DNA from: Burkholderiaceae bacterium
Lineage (GTDB): Bacteria > Pseudomonadota > Gammaproteobacteria > Burkholderiales > Rhodocyclaceae
NCBI GenBank assembly: GCA_021738065.1
Contig: JAIPCT010000025.1
Coordinates: forward strand, 1-41,544
Direction: 5' to 3'
Length of the DNA: 41,544 bases
The notes beneath the pieces are model-generated. The model was not told the origin of the DNA. It saw nothing but the letters and a program-made list of their open reading frames with translations, and did no database searches. Positions 28,716-36,158 of the stretch are shown here, one piece after another (position 1 is the stretch's first letter; each line of letters opens with the position of its first letter). The position numbers and the translations under genes are program-made.

Positions 28716-28739
28716 CGCCGTATCACCAGCGCCGACTTT
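28716..28739 (+). repeat. CACCAGCGCCGACTTTT dispersed repeat, copy 5
   Basis: CGCCGTATCACCAGCGCCGA, then CTTT, preceded by CGCAA as in copy 6. It lies in the 77-base gap between rep and the DUF4197 gene. Confidence 0.8.
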
Positions 28740-28774
28740 CTAGTATCAGCGCGGCACGCCGCGCATCGTCCGGC

Positions 28775-29455
28775 TCAGCGAAGCGCGCCGAAAACTTTCT
28801 GCGCCAGTCGGCCGGCGGCTTCGGCCGGGTTCTGACGGATGGCCTTTTCCTCTTCGGCGATCATCAGATACAAACCGTCCAGGGCTTTCCGCGTCACATA
28901 GTCTTCCAGATGAGCGTCCTGCTCGCGCACCAGACCGAACTTGGCGGCCTTGCCGGCCAGCTGATCATACTTTTCCGCCAGCTTGACCCTGGCAATGGCC
29001 TTGCGCACCACCGGCTTGAATTTCGCCGCCAGCGGTTCCGAGGTCGTGCGGCGGAAATACTGGGTCGCGGAATCCTCGCCACCCGAAAGTATCCCCTTGG
29101 CGTCTGCCACCGACATGCTCTTGATCGAATTCACCAGCAAGGCCTTGGCCTGCGGCACCGCCGCTTCGGCCGCACGATTCATCGCCGTTATCAACTCGTC
29201 CGCCTGCTGGTTCATACCGAAGCCGCGCAACAGGCCTTCGATTTTCTGCACGCTCTCCGGCAGGGGAATCATCACCTTCGGATTGCCAAGAAAACCGTCC
29301 TGCTTTCCCAATAGCGCAACCGCCTTGCCAGCGCCCTGGGTCAGCGCCTCCTTGAGGCCGCGGTCCGCGTCCCTGACGGAAATGTCATCCAGCGAAAATG
29401 CGTGGGCGCTCGTGGCGAAAAACACGGCGGCAATGAAAGTTAGAACAAGACGCAT
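28775..29455 (-). CDS. DUF4197 family protein, secreted
   Basis: The 226-residue protein has a signal peptide (about 1-19, ending AHA), then an all-helical DUF4197 domain with LSLDDISVRDADRGLKEAL-like start, LGNPKVMIPLP, and ATQYFRRTTSEPLAAKFKP. The function of the family is unknown; it is common in proteobacteria and expected in the periplasm. I chose the ATG at 29455, with GAGGAG 10 bases upstream; the frame is open far upstream without support. It lies upstream of rep on the same strand, with a repeat copy between them. Confidence 0.87.
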   Translation of the reverse strand: MRLVLTFIAAVFFATSAHAFSLDDISVRDADRGLKEALTQGAGKAVALLGKQDGFLGNPKVMIPLPESVQKIEGLLRGFGMNQQADELITAMNRAAEAAVPQAKALLVNSIKSMSVADAKGILSGGEDSATQYFRRTTSEPLAAKFKPVVRKAIARVKLAEKYDQLAGKAAKFGLVREQDAHLEDYVTRKALDGLYLMIAEEEKAIRQNPAEAAGRLAQKVFGALR

Positions 29456-29662
29456 CCTGGAGTTTCTCCTCTGGGCTTTCTGCTTTTGATACTGCGGCGC
29501 ACGCTGCGTCGCCTCGATAGGCGCGGCGGCGAGTCGCTTCGCTGGAGGGTGCCCTGACCAAGCCGGGGCCGCTCGTTGCGAGCAATCAATATACCTTGCT
29601 TGCTGCTTGCTGGCGAATGTTGGGCGACAATCCAGACTCATCACCAATCCGAACCGCCGACC

Positions 29663-30016
29663 ATGACTACGTCTACGCTTTACTACAATCCGAACTGCTC
29701 CAAATGCCACGCGGCCCTGGCCTTGCTGCGGGAGCGGGGAATCGAACCGCAACTGGTCGCCTATCTGGATCAGCCACCGACACCCGCCGAACTGGTCGAC
29801 CTGCTCGACCTCCTCGGCCTGACCGACGCCCGCCAGTTGATGCGCAAAGGCGAAGCCGAGTATGCGGCGCTCGGCCTGGACGATCCCGGCCAGTCGCAGG
29901 AAGCGCTGCGCGCCGCACTGATCGAGCATCCGCAGCTCATCGAGCGGCCGATATTCGTGCACCTTGGCCGCGCGGTGATCGGGCGCCCGCCGGAAAAGGT
30001 GCTGGATATTCTCTGA
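29663..30016 (+). CDS. ArsC-family thioredoxin-fold reductase (YfgD-like)
   Basis: The 117-residue protein starts MTTSTLYYNPNCSKCHAAL; C12 is the likely catalytic cysteine and C15 a second. The rest follows the arsenate reductase pattern: LMRKGEAEY and ERPIFVHLGRAVIGRPPE, with the conserved arginines. It could reduce arsenate with glutaredoxin, but no ars genes lie nearby and YfgD-type relatives have no proven role, so I leave the function open. The gene is divergent from the DUF4197 gene. Confidence 0.88.
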   Translation: MTTSTLYYNPNCSKCHAALALLRERGIEPQLVAYLDQPPTPAELVDLLDLLGLTDARQLMRKGEAEYAALGLDDPGQSQEALRAALIEHPQLIERPIFVHLGRAVIGRPPEKVLDIL

Positions 30017-30050
30017 ACCTGGCGAAAGCCGGTTCCCGAGCGCAACGCAC

Positions 30051-30074
30051 ACCGTATCGCCAGCGCCGACTTTT
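30051..30074 (+). repeat. CACCAGCGCCGACTTTT dispersed repeat, copy 6
   Basis: ACCGTATCGCCAGCGCCGAC, then TTTT, preceded by CGCAACGC. It lies between the convergent ArsC-like gene and lipA. A 9-bp inverted repeat, GAAAGCCGG (30024-30032) with CCGGCTTTC (30076-30084), brackets it. Confidence 0.8.
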
Positions 30075-30082
30075 GCCGGCTT

Positions 30083-31030
30083 TCAGACCACTCCGGCGCC
30101 GCGGGCTTGCTGATCGGCGTGGTAGCTGGAGCGCACCAGCGGCGCCGAGGCGGCGTGCGTGAAGCCCATCGCGGCGGCTTCGCGCGCGTACATGGCGAAG
30201 ACATCGGGATGCACATAGCGCAGCACCGGCAGGTGGTGGCCGGAAGGCGCCAGGTACTGGCCGATGGTGAGCATCTCGACCCCATGGGCGCGCAAGTCGC
30301 GCAGCGTGTCGAGGATCTCGTCGTCGGTTTCGCCGAGACCCACCATCAAACCCGACTTGGTGGGGGTGCCGGGCACACGCACCCTGAAGGCCTTGAGCAG
30401 CTCCAGCGAATTGGCGTAGTCGGCGCCGGGACGCGCCTGCTTGTAGAGCCGCGGCACGGTTTCCATGTTGTGGTTCATCACGTCTGGCGGCGTCGTCGCG
30501 AGAATGTCGAGCGCGATGTCCAGCCGGCCGCGAAAATCCGGCACCAGCACTTCGATCCTGGTGCCTGGCGAATACTCGCGAATCTTCGCGATGCAATCGG
30601 CAAAGTGCCGGGCACCGCCGTCGCGCAGGTCGTCGCGATCGACGCTGGTGATCACCACGTATTTGAGCTTCATCGCGGCGATGGTGCGCGCGAGCTTTTC
30701 CGGTTCCTCGGCGTCGGGCGGCAAGGGCTTGCCGTGGCCGACATCGCAGAACGGGCAGCGCCGGGTGCATAGGTCGCCGAGGATCATGAAAGTGGCCGTG
30801 CCGTTGCCGAAGCACTCGCCGATGTTGGGGCAGGTGGCTTCCTCGCACACGGTGTGCAGCTGATGTTCGCGCAGGATCTGCTTGATCTCGCCGAAGCGAC
30901 CCGCGCTGCTGCCGGCCTTGACGCGAATCCAGTCAGGCTTTTTCAGGGCGGTCGTGGCCGGCACGATTTTTATCGCGGTCTTGCCATATGCGCGCGAAGT
31001 CTTGGCCTCGCCTTTCTGTTTGGTCGTCAT
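30083..31030 (-). CDS. lipA: Lipoyl synthase
   Basis: The 315-residue radical-SAM enzyme inserts two sulfurs into octanoyl groups on lipoyl domains. The auxiliary cluster cysteines are C62, C67 and C73 ([12 protein letters not shown]), the radical-SAM cysteines C88, C92 and C95 (CTRRCPFC), and RSSYHA near the C terminus supplies the serine ligand. The ATG at 31030 overlaps the lipB stop (ATGA); longer frames upstream lie inside lipB. It is the last gene of the lipB-lipA set. Confidence 0.97.
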   Translation of the reverse strand: MTTKQKGEAKTSRAYGKTAIKIVPATTALKKPDWIRVKAGSSAGRFGEIKQILREHQLHTVCEEATCPNIGECFGNGTATFMILGDLCTRRCPFCDVGHGKPLPPDAEEPEKLARTIAAMKLKYVVITSVDRDDLRDGGARHFADCIAKIREYSPGTRIEVLVPDFRGRLDIALDILATTPPDVMNHNMETVPRLYKQARPGADYANSLELLKAFRVRVPGTPTKSGLMVGLGETDDEILDTLRDLRAHGVEMLTIGQYLAPSGHHLPVLRYVHPDVFAMYAREAAAMGFTHAASAPLVRSSYHADQQARGAGVV

Positions 31031-31650
31031 GATGTGGCTTCTTCCAGTTGCCGGGCCAGATGTTCCGCAAGTGCGTCGCCCACCTTCACTGTATCGCATT
31101 CGCCCTCGCAGTTTGGCAACAGAGCGCGCAACTGCGTCACCGCCAAACCCTCGTAACCACAAGGGTTTATCGCGTCATACGGCCTCAAGTCCATGTCGAC
31201 ATTGAGCGAAACGCCGTGATAGCTGCAGCCGTGCTTGATGCGCAAACCCAGAGCGGCAATCTTGGCCTCGCCGACATACACGCCGGGCGCGCCGTCGCGA
31301 CGCGCCGCACTGACACCGTAGTCCGCCAGCAGATCGATCACCGCCTGCTCGATGCGTTGCACCAGGCCGCGTACCGTGATCTGGCGGCGACGCAAATCGA
31401 GCAGCAGGTAGGCGACGACCTGGCCGGGGCCGTGATAGGTGATCTGGCCACCGCGATCGATCTGCACCACGGCAATGCCGAGGTCCTTGAGCAGGTGCTC
31501 GGGCTTGCCCGACAGGCCCTGGGTAAACACCGGCGGGTGTTCGCACAGCCAGATCTCGTCGGCCGTGTCGTCGCTGCGTGTCGCGGTGAAGTCCTGCATC
31601 GCGGCGAAGACCGCCGGATAGTCGATCCGGCCCAGCCGTTTGACGATCAC
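31027..31650 (-). CDS. lipB: Octanoyltransferase LipB
   Basis: The 207-residue enzyme moves octanoate from acyl carrier protein to lipoyl domains. [21 protein letters not shown] (about 70-90), KIAALGLRI with the catalytic lysine, and [14 protein letters not shown] with the catalytic cysteine are present. It starts at a GTG overlapping the ybeD-type stop (GTGA) and overlaps lipA by ATGA. Confidence 0.96.
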   Translation of the reverse strand: MIVKRLGRIDYPAVFAAMQDFTATRSDDTADEIWLCEHPPVFTQGLSGKPEHLLKDLGIAVVQIDRGGQITYHGPGQVVAYLLLDLRRRQITVRGLVQRIEQAVIDLLADYGVSAARRDGAPGVYVGEAKIAALGLRIKHGCSYHGVSLNVDMDLRPYDAINPCGYEGLAVTQLRALLPNCEGECDTVKVGDALAEHLARQLEEATS

Positions 31651-31907
31651 AGGACGACTTTCACCATCGGGTGAGCGGTCAGTTCGCGATACAAGGCGTC
31701 GAGCTGTTGCTGGGAAACGGCCCGCACCGTGCAGGTCAGCGATAGATACTTGCCGCCTTTCGAGGCGCGCATCTCGACCAAACCCGGATCAAAATCCGGT
31801 GCATGCGCTAGCACCACGGCAACAATGGACTGGGCAAAATCCGCTTCCGCCGCGCCCATGATTTTCAGTGGAAAATCGCAGGGAAACTCGAGCAGCGTTT
31901 CTGCCAT
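31647..31907 (-). CDS. ybeD: DUF493 family protein (YbeD-like)
   Basis: This 86-residue protein has the YbeD fold pattern: LLEFPCDFPLKIMG, then SKGGKYLSLTCTVRAVSQQQLDALYREL and HPMVKVVL at the end. YbeD lies beside lipB in Escherichia coli as well and is thought to be regulatory, but its function is not established. It is coupled on both sides: its start overlaps the aminotransferase stop (TGATG) and its stop overlaps the lipB start. Confidence 0.9.
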   Translation of the reverse strand: MAETLLEFPCDFPLKIMGAAEADFAQSIVAVVLAHAPDFDPGLVEMRASKGGKYLSLTCTVRAVSQQQLDALYRELTAHPMVKVVL

Positions 31908-32776
31908 CACGCACGCATCACGGTTGCCTTGAACTCCTGGTACCACGCGTACATCCGGGCGAATACCGGCCCCGGCGTAGCGCCAGCGCCGACTTTTCCG
32001 ACGGCGCGGCCGTCGAGCATGACAACCGGCAGCACTTCCTTGGTCGAGGAGCACATCCAGAGCTCGTCGGCGCCGCGAGTTTCAGCTTCGGTGATGTCGC
32101 GCACCTCGTGCGGCAGGCCGTGCTGCGCGGCGAGCTCAAGGATGATGTCATAGGTAATGCCCGGCAGCATCAGATGATTCTTGATCGGTGCCAGCAACAC
32201 GCCATCGCGGATGACGAAAATCGACGAGGCCGAACCTTCGGTCAGAAAACCGTCGCGGAACAACACGGTTTCAACGCAGCCGGCCGTGACCGCGAGCTGG
32301 CGCAGCAGGCAATTGGCGAGCAGCGACGTGGTCTTCAGATCGCAGCGCAGCCAGCGAATATCGGCGGCCGAGACCACCGCGATGCCTTGTTCGCGCTGGC
32401 TCGCCGGTGGCGTCAGCATCGGCTCGGCGAGGATCAATACGGTCGGAATGACCTCCGGCGGAAAGGCGTGGTTGCGCACCGCCATCGGTCCGCGCGTGAC
32501 TTGAATGTAGATTGACTGGTCTTCCCATTCAGCCTCAAGGGCCATTTGCGTGACGAAACCGATCCATTCGTCGGTGCGATGCGGATTGGCCAACTGGATG
32601 CCATCCAGGCTTTGCTGCAGGCGGGCCAGATGCTGCTCAAGGCGGAAAGGGCGCCGCGAGTAAACCGGGATCACCTCATACACGCCATCGCCGAACAGAA
32701 AGCCGCGATCCATGACCGACACCCGCGCTTCCTGCGCCGGCAGCCATTGACCGTTGAGAAAAACCCGAGCCGTCAC
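31907..32776 (-). CDS. dat: D-amino acid aminotransferase (class IV)
   Basis: The 289-residue fold-type IV PLP enzyme has the lysine in CDLKTTSLLANCLL (near residue 150), LTEGSASSIFVI and ELWMCSSTKEVLPV. It is closest to D-alanine transaminases, which make D-glutamate and other D-amino acids; its place next to dacA fits wall metabolism. A branched-chain or aminodeoxychorismate enzyme is less likely. I chose the GTG at 32776, which overlaps the dacA stop (GTGA); a GTG at 32803 is possible. Residues about 260-268 (GKVGAGATP) are encoded by a repeat copy. Confidence 0.85.
   Translation of the reverse strand: MTARVFLNGQWLPAQEARVSVMDRGFLFGDGVYEVIPVYSRRPFRLEQHLARLQQSLDGIQLANPHRTDEWIGFVTQMALEAEWEDQSIYIQVTRGPMAVRNHAFPPEVIPTVLILAEPMLTPPASQREQGIAVVSAADIRWLRCDLKTTSLLANCLLRQLAVTAGCVETVLFRDGFLTEGSASSIFVIRDGVLLAPIKNHLMLPGITYDIILELAAQHGLPHEVRDITEAETRGADELWMCSSTKEVLPVVMLDGRAVGKVGAGATPGPVFARMYAWYQEFKATVMRA
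31974..31997 (+). repeat. CACCAGCGCCGACTTTT dispersed repeat, copy 7, inside dat
   Basis: The plus strand reads GGCGTAGCGCCAGCGCCGAC, then TTTT. On the coding strand it supplies KVGAGATP about 22 residues before the C terminus. Confidence 0.75.
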
Positions 32777-33903
32777 TGGAAGTACAGCCGCAGGCTGTCC
32801 CACAGACGGCCGAAGAAACCTGCCACGGCAATATCGCTTTGAGCGACGACCGGGTACTCACCCCAGGCTTGGTCGCCGACGCTCAGCGTCAGCGTGCCGA
32901 CCACACTGCCGGCGGCAACAGGAGCGATCAGGGGTTGCCGGCTAACCAGCGTGGCCTTCACCTTGTCGGCCATGCCGCGCGGCACGGAGATCACGAAATC
33001 TTCGTTGAAGCCTGCGGCGACCGTGTTTTGCGCGCCCTTGAACACTTTCAATTGCGAGACCGCCTGCGCTTTGTCATAAAGTTTCACCGATTCAAACGCG
33101 GTAAAGCCCCAGTTGAGCAGATTCAGCGAATCCTGCGCGCGGGCCGACTCGGATTCGGTACCGAGCACCACCGAAATCAGACGGCGTGGACTGCGCATGG
33201 CGGTCGCGATCAGGCAATAGCCCGCGGCGTTGGAATGCCCGGTTTTCAATCCGTCGACCGTCGGGTCCGCCCACAGCAGCCGGTTTCGATTGTGCTGGCG
33301 GATGCCGTTGTAGGTGTATTCCTTGACGGCGTGCAGGGCATGGATTTCCGGATGATCGCGAATCAGGGCGGCGGCAAGGCGCGCCATGTCGCGCGCCGTG
33401 GAATGGTGGCTCGGCGTCGCCCCGTCGAAAAAACCGCTGGCATTGAGGAAGTTGGTGTCCTTCAAGCCCATGCGCTGCGCGGTGCGATTCATCATGCCGG
33501 CAAAGGCGTCCTCACTGCCGCTGATCGCCTCGGCCAGGGCCACCGACGCGTCGTTGCCGGACTGGATCACCATGCCCTTGAGCAGATCATCGACCGACAC
33601 CGTCTTGTTGACCGGAATGAAACTGCGCGAACCCAGCGTGCGCCAGGCCCGCTCGGAGACCGTGACCGGCTGTTGCAGGGACAGGGTTTTCTGCACCAGC
33701 GCATCGGCCACCAGATAGGTGGTCATCACCTTGGTCAGCGACGCCGGCTCCATTCGCGTATCGGCCTCGTGCGCGGCCAGCACCTGACCCGTAGCGTAAT
33801 CCATCAAAATCCAGGCGCGGGCGCTGAGGGTCGGCGCGGGAATCGGTTGGGCGTAGCTCGCTGCAAAAGGCAGCAGCGCCAGAAACAAGGCAAAAAATCG
33901 CAT
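32773..33903 (-). CDS. dacA: D-alanyl-D-alanine carboxypeptidase (PBP5/6 type)
   Basis: The 376-residue protein has a signal peptide (about 1-18), the S11 peptidase motifs SLTK (S55, K58), SGN (115-117) and KTG (near 213), a PBP5-type C-terminal beta domain, and a C-terminal amphipathic helix (GFFGRLWDSLRLYFQ) that holds it to the inner membrane. It trims the terminal D-Ala from wall pentapeptides. The ATG at 33903 is preferred to an upstream start that would spoil the signal peptide. It is followed by dat with a 4-base overlap. Confidence 0.96.
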   Translation of the reverse strand: MRFFALFLALLPFAASYAQPIPAPTLSARAWILMDYATGQVLAAHEADTRMEPASLTKVMTTYLVADALVQKTLSLQQPVTVSERAWRTLGSRSFIPVNKTVSVDDLLKGMVIQSGNDASVALAEAISGSEDAFAGMMNRTAQRMGLKDTNFLNASGFFDGATPSHHSTARDMARLAAALIRDHPEIHALHAVKEYTYNGIRQHNRNRLLWADPTVDGLKTGHSNAAGYCLIATAMRSPRRLISVVLGTESESARAQDSLNLLNWGFTAFESVKLYDKAQAVSQLKVFKGAQNTVAAGFNEDFVISVPRGMADKVKATLVSRQPLIAPVAAGSVVGTLTLSVGDQAWGEYPVVAQSDIAVAGFFGRLWDSLRLYFQ

Positions 33904-33957
33904 ATCGGATTCGCTTTCAGGGGTAAGCCGCAATTATAGACGGCTCGGTCTGCCCCC

Positions 33958-35052
33958 TCAGCGTTGCACGCGGACCGATCTCATGCCCAGGCTCTCGCGC
34001 AGCAGGATTGCAGCCTGTTCCGCGGCGGCTGCGTCAAGCCAGGGACCCAGCTGGACCCGGAAGACGGAGCCGGCGGACTGGATCACAAGTTTTTGCGCCA
34101 GGCTGCCAAGTTCGCGCGTCAGCCGTGCGTGCAGGGCCTCGGCGTTGTCGCGATTGCCGAAAGCGCCGAGTTGAAGGAAGTGGCCACCGGCCGCTTCCAC
34201 CCGCGGCAAGGGAGTGTCGGGTTCCGTCGCGTCGATTTGCGTGATCGCTTCCTCGGTTTTGATCGGCGAGACGGCGACCAGAGTCTGCCCCGGCAAGACG
34301 CTTTCCACCTCGACCAAAGTGCTGCCCTCGCCGATATAGTCCAGCTTGTAGGCTGCCGTCCAGGAAAGATCGATCAGCCGTCCGGCATGGAAGGGACCGC
34401 GATCATTGACGCGCACCACCACCGATTTGCCGTTGGCCGGATTGCTGACGCGGACATAGGACGGAATCGGCAAGGTCGGATGCGCCGCGGTCATGCCGTA
34501 CATGTCGTAGGGCTCACCGCTCGACGTCTTCTGTCCGTGAAACTTGCGTCCGTACCAGCTGCCGATACCGCGCACCTTGTAGGGTTTGATCTCGCGCTGC
34601 GGCACATAGCTTTGTCCCAGCACCGTATAGGGATTGTTGGCAAAACGGTGCAGCGGTTCGACGCGCGGCGTCGCGTCGGGAATTGCGTCGATATCCTCGG
34701 GTTGCGCGTCGCCCGGGCCGTCGTCCTTGTAGAAGCCGCCGCTGTACTTGATGGCCGGCTTTTTTCCTTGTGCCTTGAAAGTCGGCGCTGGCGAAACGGC
34801 GTCCGTCTCGCCGCGGTCGATCACCGGACGCGGTGCCTGCGTGCCGCAGGCGGCAAGAAACAGGGCAGCTAACGGAATGAGCGCGCGCCAGCTGACTTTT
34901 GGCGCAAGACCGGTCCGAGGCCCGGCTGCGCGCTCGCCAGGAGCACACCGACGTTCCTCATCGTTCGAAGCGCCCCGCGACTGCCGAGCACAGCGCGCTT
35001 GCAGCTTTCCCATCGCGAGAGGGGAGTAGGGGAAGCGAGCGTTCATTTTCAT
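33958..35052 (-). CDS. rlpA: Septal-ring lipoprotein RlpA with SPOR domain
   Basis: The 364-residue protein has a lipoprotein signal (WRALIPLAALFLAACG, lipid-modified C69), a double-psi beta-barrel RlpA domain (about 150-240, with GIGSWYGRKFHGQKTSSGE and VNDRGPFHAGRLIDLS), and a C-terminal SPOR domain (about 290-364). RlpA-type proteins bind or cleave denuded peptidoglycan. The ATG at 35052 overlaps the rodA stop (ATGA), but it leaves about 50 Arg-rich residues before the signal peptide. No later start is visible, so the N-terminal stretch is odd and may be inserted DNA. Residues 85-93 are encoded by a repeat copy. Confidence 0.88.
   Translation of the reverse strand: MKMNARFPYSPLAMGKLQARCARQSRGASNDEERRCAPGERAAGPRTGLAPKVSWRALIPLAALFLAACGTQAPRPVIDRGETDAVSPAPTFKAQGKKPAIKYSGGFYKDDGPGDAQPEDIDAIPDATPRVEPLHRFANNPYTVLGQSYVPQREIKPYKVRGIGSWYGRKFHGQKTSSGEPYDMYGMTAAHPTLPIPSYVRVSNPANGKSVVVRVNDRGPFHAGRLIDLSWTAAYKLDYIGEGSTLVEVESVLPGQTLVAVSPIKTEEAITQIDATEPDTPLPRVEAAGGHFLQLGAFGNRDNAEALHARLTRELGSLAQKLVIQSAGSVFRVQLGPWLDAAAAEQAAILLRESLGMRSVRVQR
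34778..34801 (-). repeat. CACCAGCGCCGACTTTT dispersed repeat, copy 8, inside rlpA
   Basis: The plus strand reads AAAGTCGGCGCTGGCGAAAC, then GGCG. Relative to the gene it lies opposite to the copies in proS and dat, so here it encodes AVSPAPTFK just after the lipidated N terminus. Confidence 0.78.
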
Positions 35053-36158
35053 TTTTGCACCAGCATTCGATTGCCGTGAATCGACATGAGTATCCCGATT
35101 CCGCTGAACAAGGTTACCAGGGCGGTACCGCCGTAACTGACCAGCGGCAGGGGCACACCCACCACCGGCAGGATGCCGGAGACCATGCCCATATTGACGA
35201 AAGCATAGGTAAAGAAAATCATCGTGATGGCGCCGGCCAGCAAACGCGAAAACAAGGTTGCCGCATTGGCCGCGATCATCAATCCGCGTCCGATCAGCAG
35301 CGCATACAGTGTCAGCAGCAAACCATTGCCGAGCAGCCCGAACTCCTCGGAGTACACCGCAAATATGAAATCGGTATGGCGTTCCGGAATGAATTCGAGT
35401 TGCGCCTGGGTGCCCTCGCGCCAGCCCTTGCCGAGAATGCCGCCGGAACCGATGGCGATGGTTGATTGAATGATGTGGAAGCCCTTGCCCAGAGGGTCTT
35501 TCTCCGGATCGAAAAGGGTAATGATGCGGTTGCGCTGATAATCGTGGAGCAGCGTCCACGCCATCGGCGCTGCGGCAAGTGCCGCGACGGCCATGCCGGC
35601 CATGATTTTCCAGGAAAGCCCGGCGAAGAAGATCACATAGAAACCGGCAGCCAGCACCAGCAGCGCGGTACCGAGATCCGGCTGGCGGGCGATCAGCGCG
35701 ACCGGCAGCAGCAGCAGCACGGCGGCCAGGCCGAAGTCGCGCAGGCGCGGCATGGCTTCGCGTTTCTGGAAAAACCAGGCCAGCAGCAACGGCATGGCGA
35801 TTTTCATCAACTCGGAGGGTTGCGCGCGCATGAAGCCCAGATTGAGCCAGCGCCGCGCGCCTTTGGAAACATCGCCGAACAGCGCGACCGCAATCAGCAA
35901 CAACAGCCCGACCAGATAGATGGGAACCGCCAGATGCATCAAGCGCGGCGGGGGAATCTGCGCCAGCACGCGCATCACCACCAGGGCCACGGCAACGTTG
36001 AGCAGTTGGGAGTTAAGCCGCTCCGGCGATGCGCTGCCCATCATGGCGATCGCCAGCAGCACCAGGAGTCCGGTGATCATCATCAACGGCAGATCGATCG
36101 GCGCAAACAGACGCCGCGCCAGATCGCGCACGCCAACAAAACTGAAGCCGTGATTCAT
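35049..36158 (-). CDS. rodA: Peptidoglycan glycosyltransferase RodA (SEDS)
   Basis: The 369-residue SEDS protein has about ten membrane helices. Family marks are GARRWLNLGFMRAQPSELMKIAMPL (about 120-145), IQSTIAIGSGGILGKGW with the WREGTQAQLEFIPERHTDFIFAV loop, and the C-terminal VGVPLPLVSYGGTALVTL. It polymerises glycan strands for side-wall growth together with PBP2. Starts and stops overlap mrdA (ATGA) and rlpA (ATGA), so all three are translationally coupled. Confidence 0.97.
   Translation of the reverse strand: MNHGFSFVGVRDLARRLFAPIDLPLMMITGLLVLLAIAMMGSASPERLNSQLLNVAVALVVMRVLAQIPPPRLMHLAVPIYLVGLLLLIAVALFGDVSKGARRWLNLGFMRAQPSELMKIAMPLLLAWFFQKREAMPRLRDFGLAAVLLLLPVALIARQPDLGTALLVLAAGFYVIFFAGLSWKIMAGMAVAALAAAPMAWTLLHDYQRNRIITLFDPEKDPLGKGFHIIQSTIAIGSGGILGKGWREGTQAQLEFIPERHTDFIFAVYSEEFGLLGNGLLLTLYALLIGRGLMIAANAATLFSRLLAGAITMIFFTYAFVNMGMVSGILPVVGVPLPLVSYGGTALVTLFSGIGILMSIHGNRMLVQK

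Noticed and set aside
26985-28835. 616-codon open frame on the plus strand
   Set aside because: Antisense to rep, with no domain and no ribosome-binding site.
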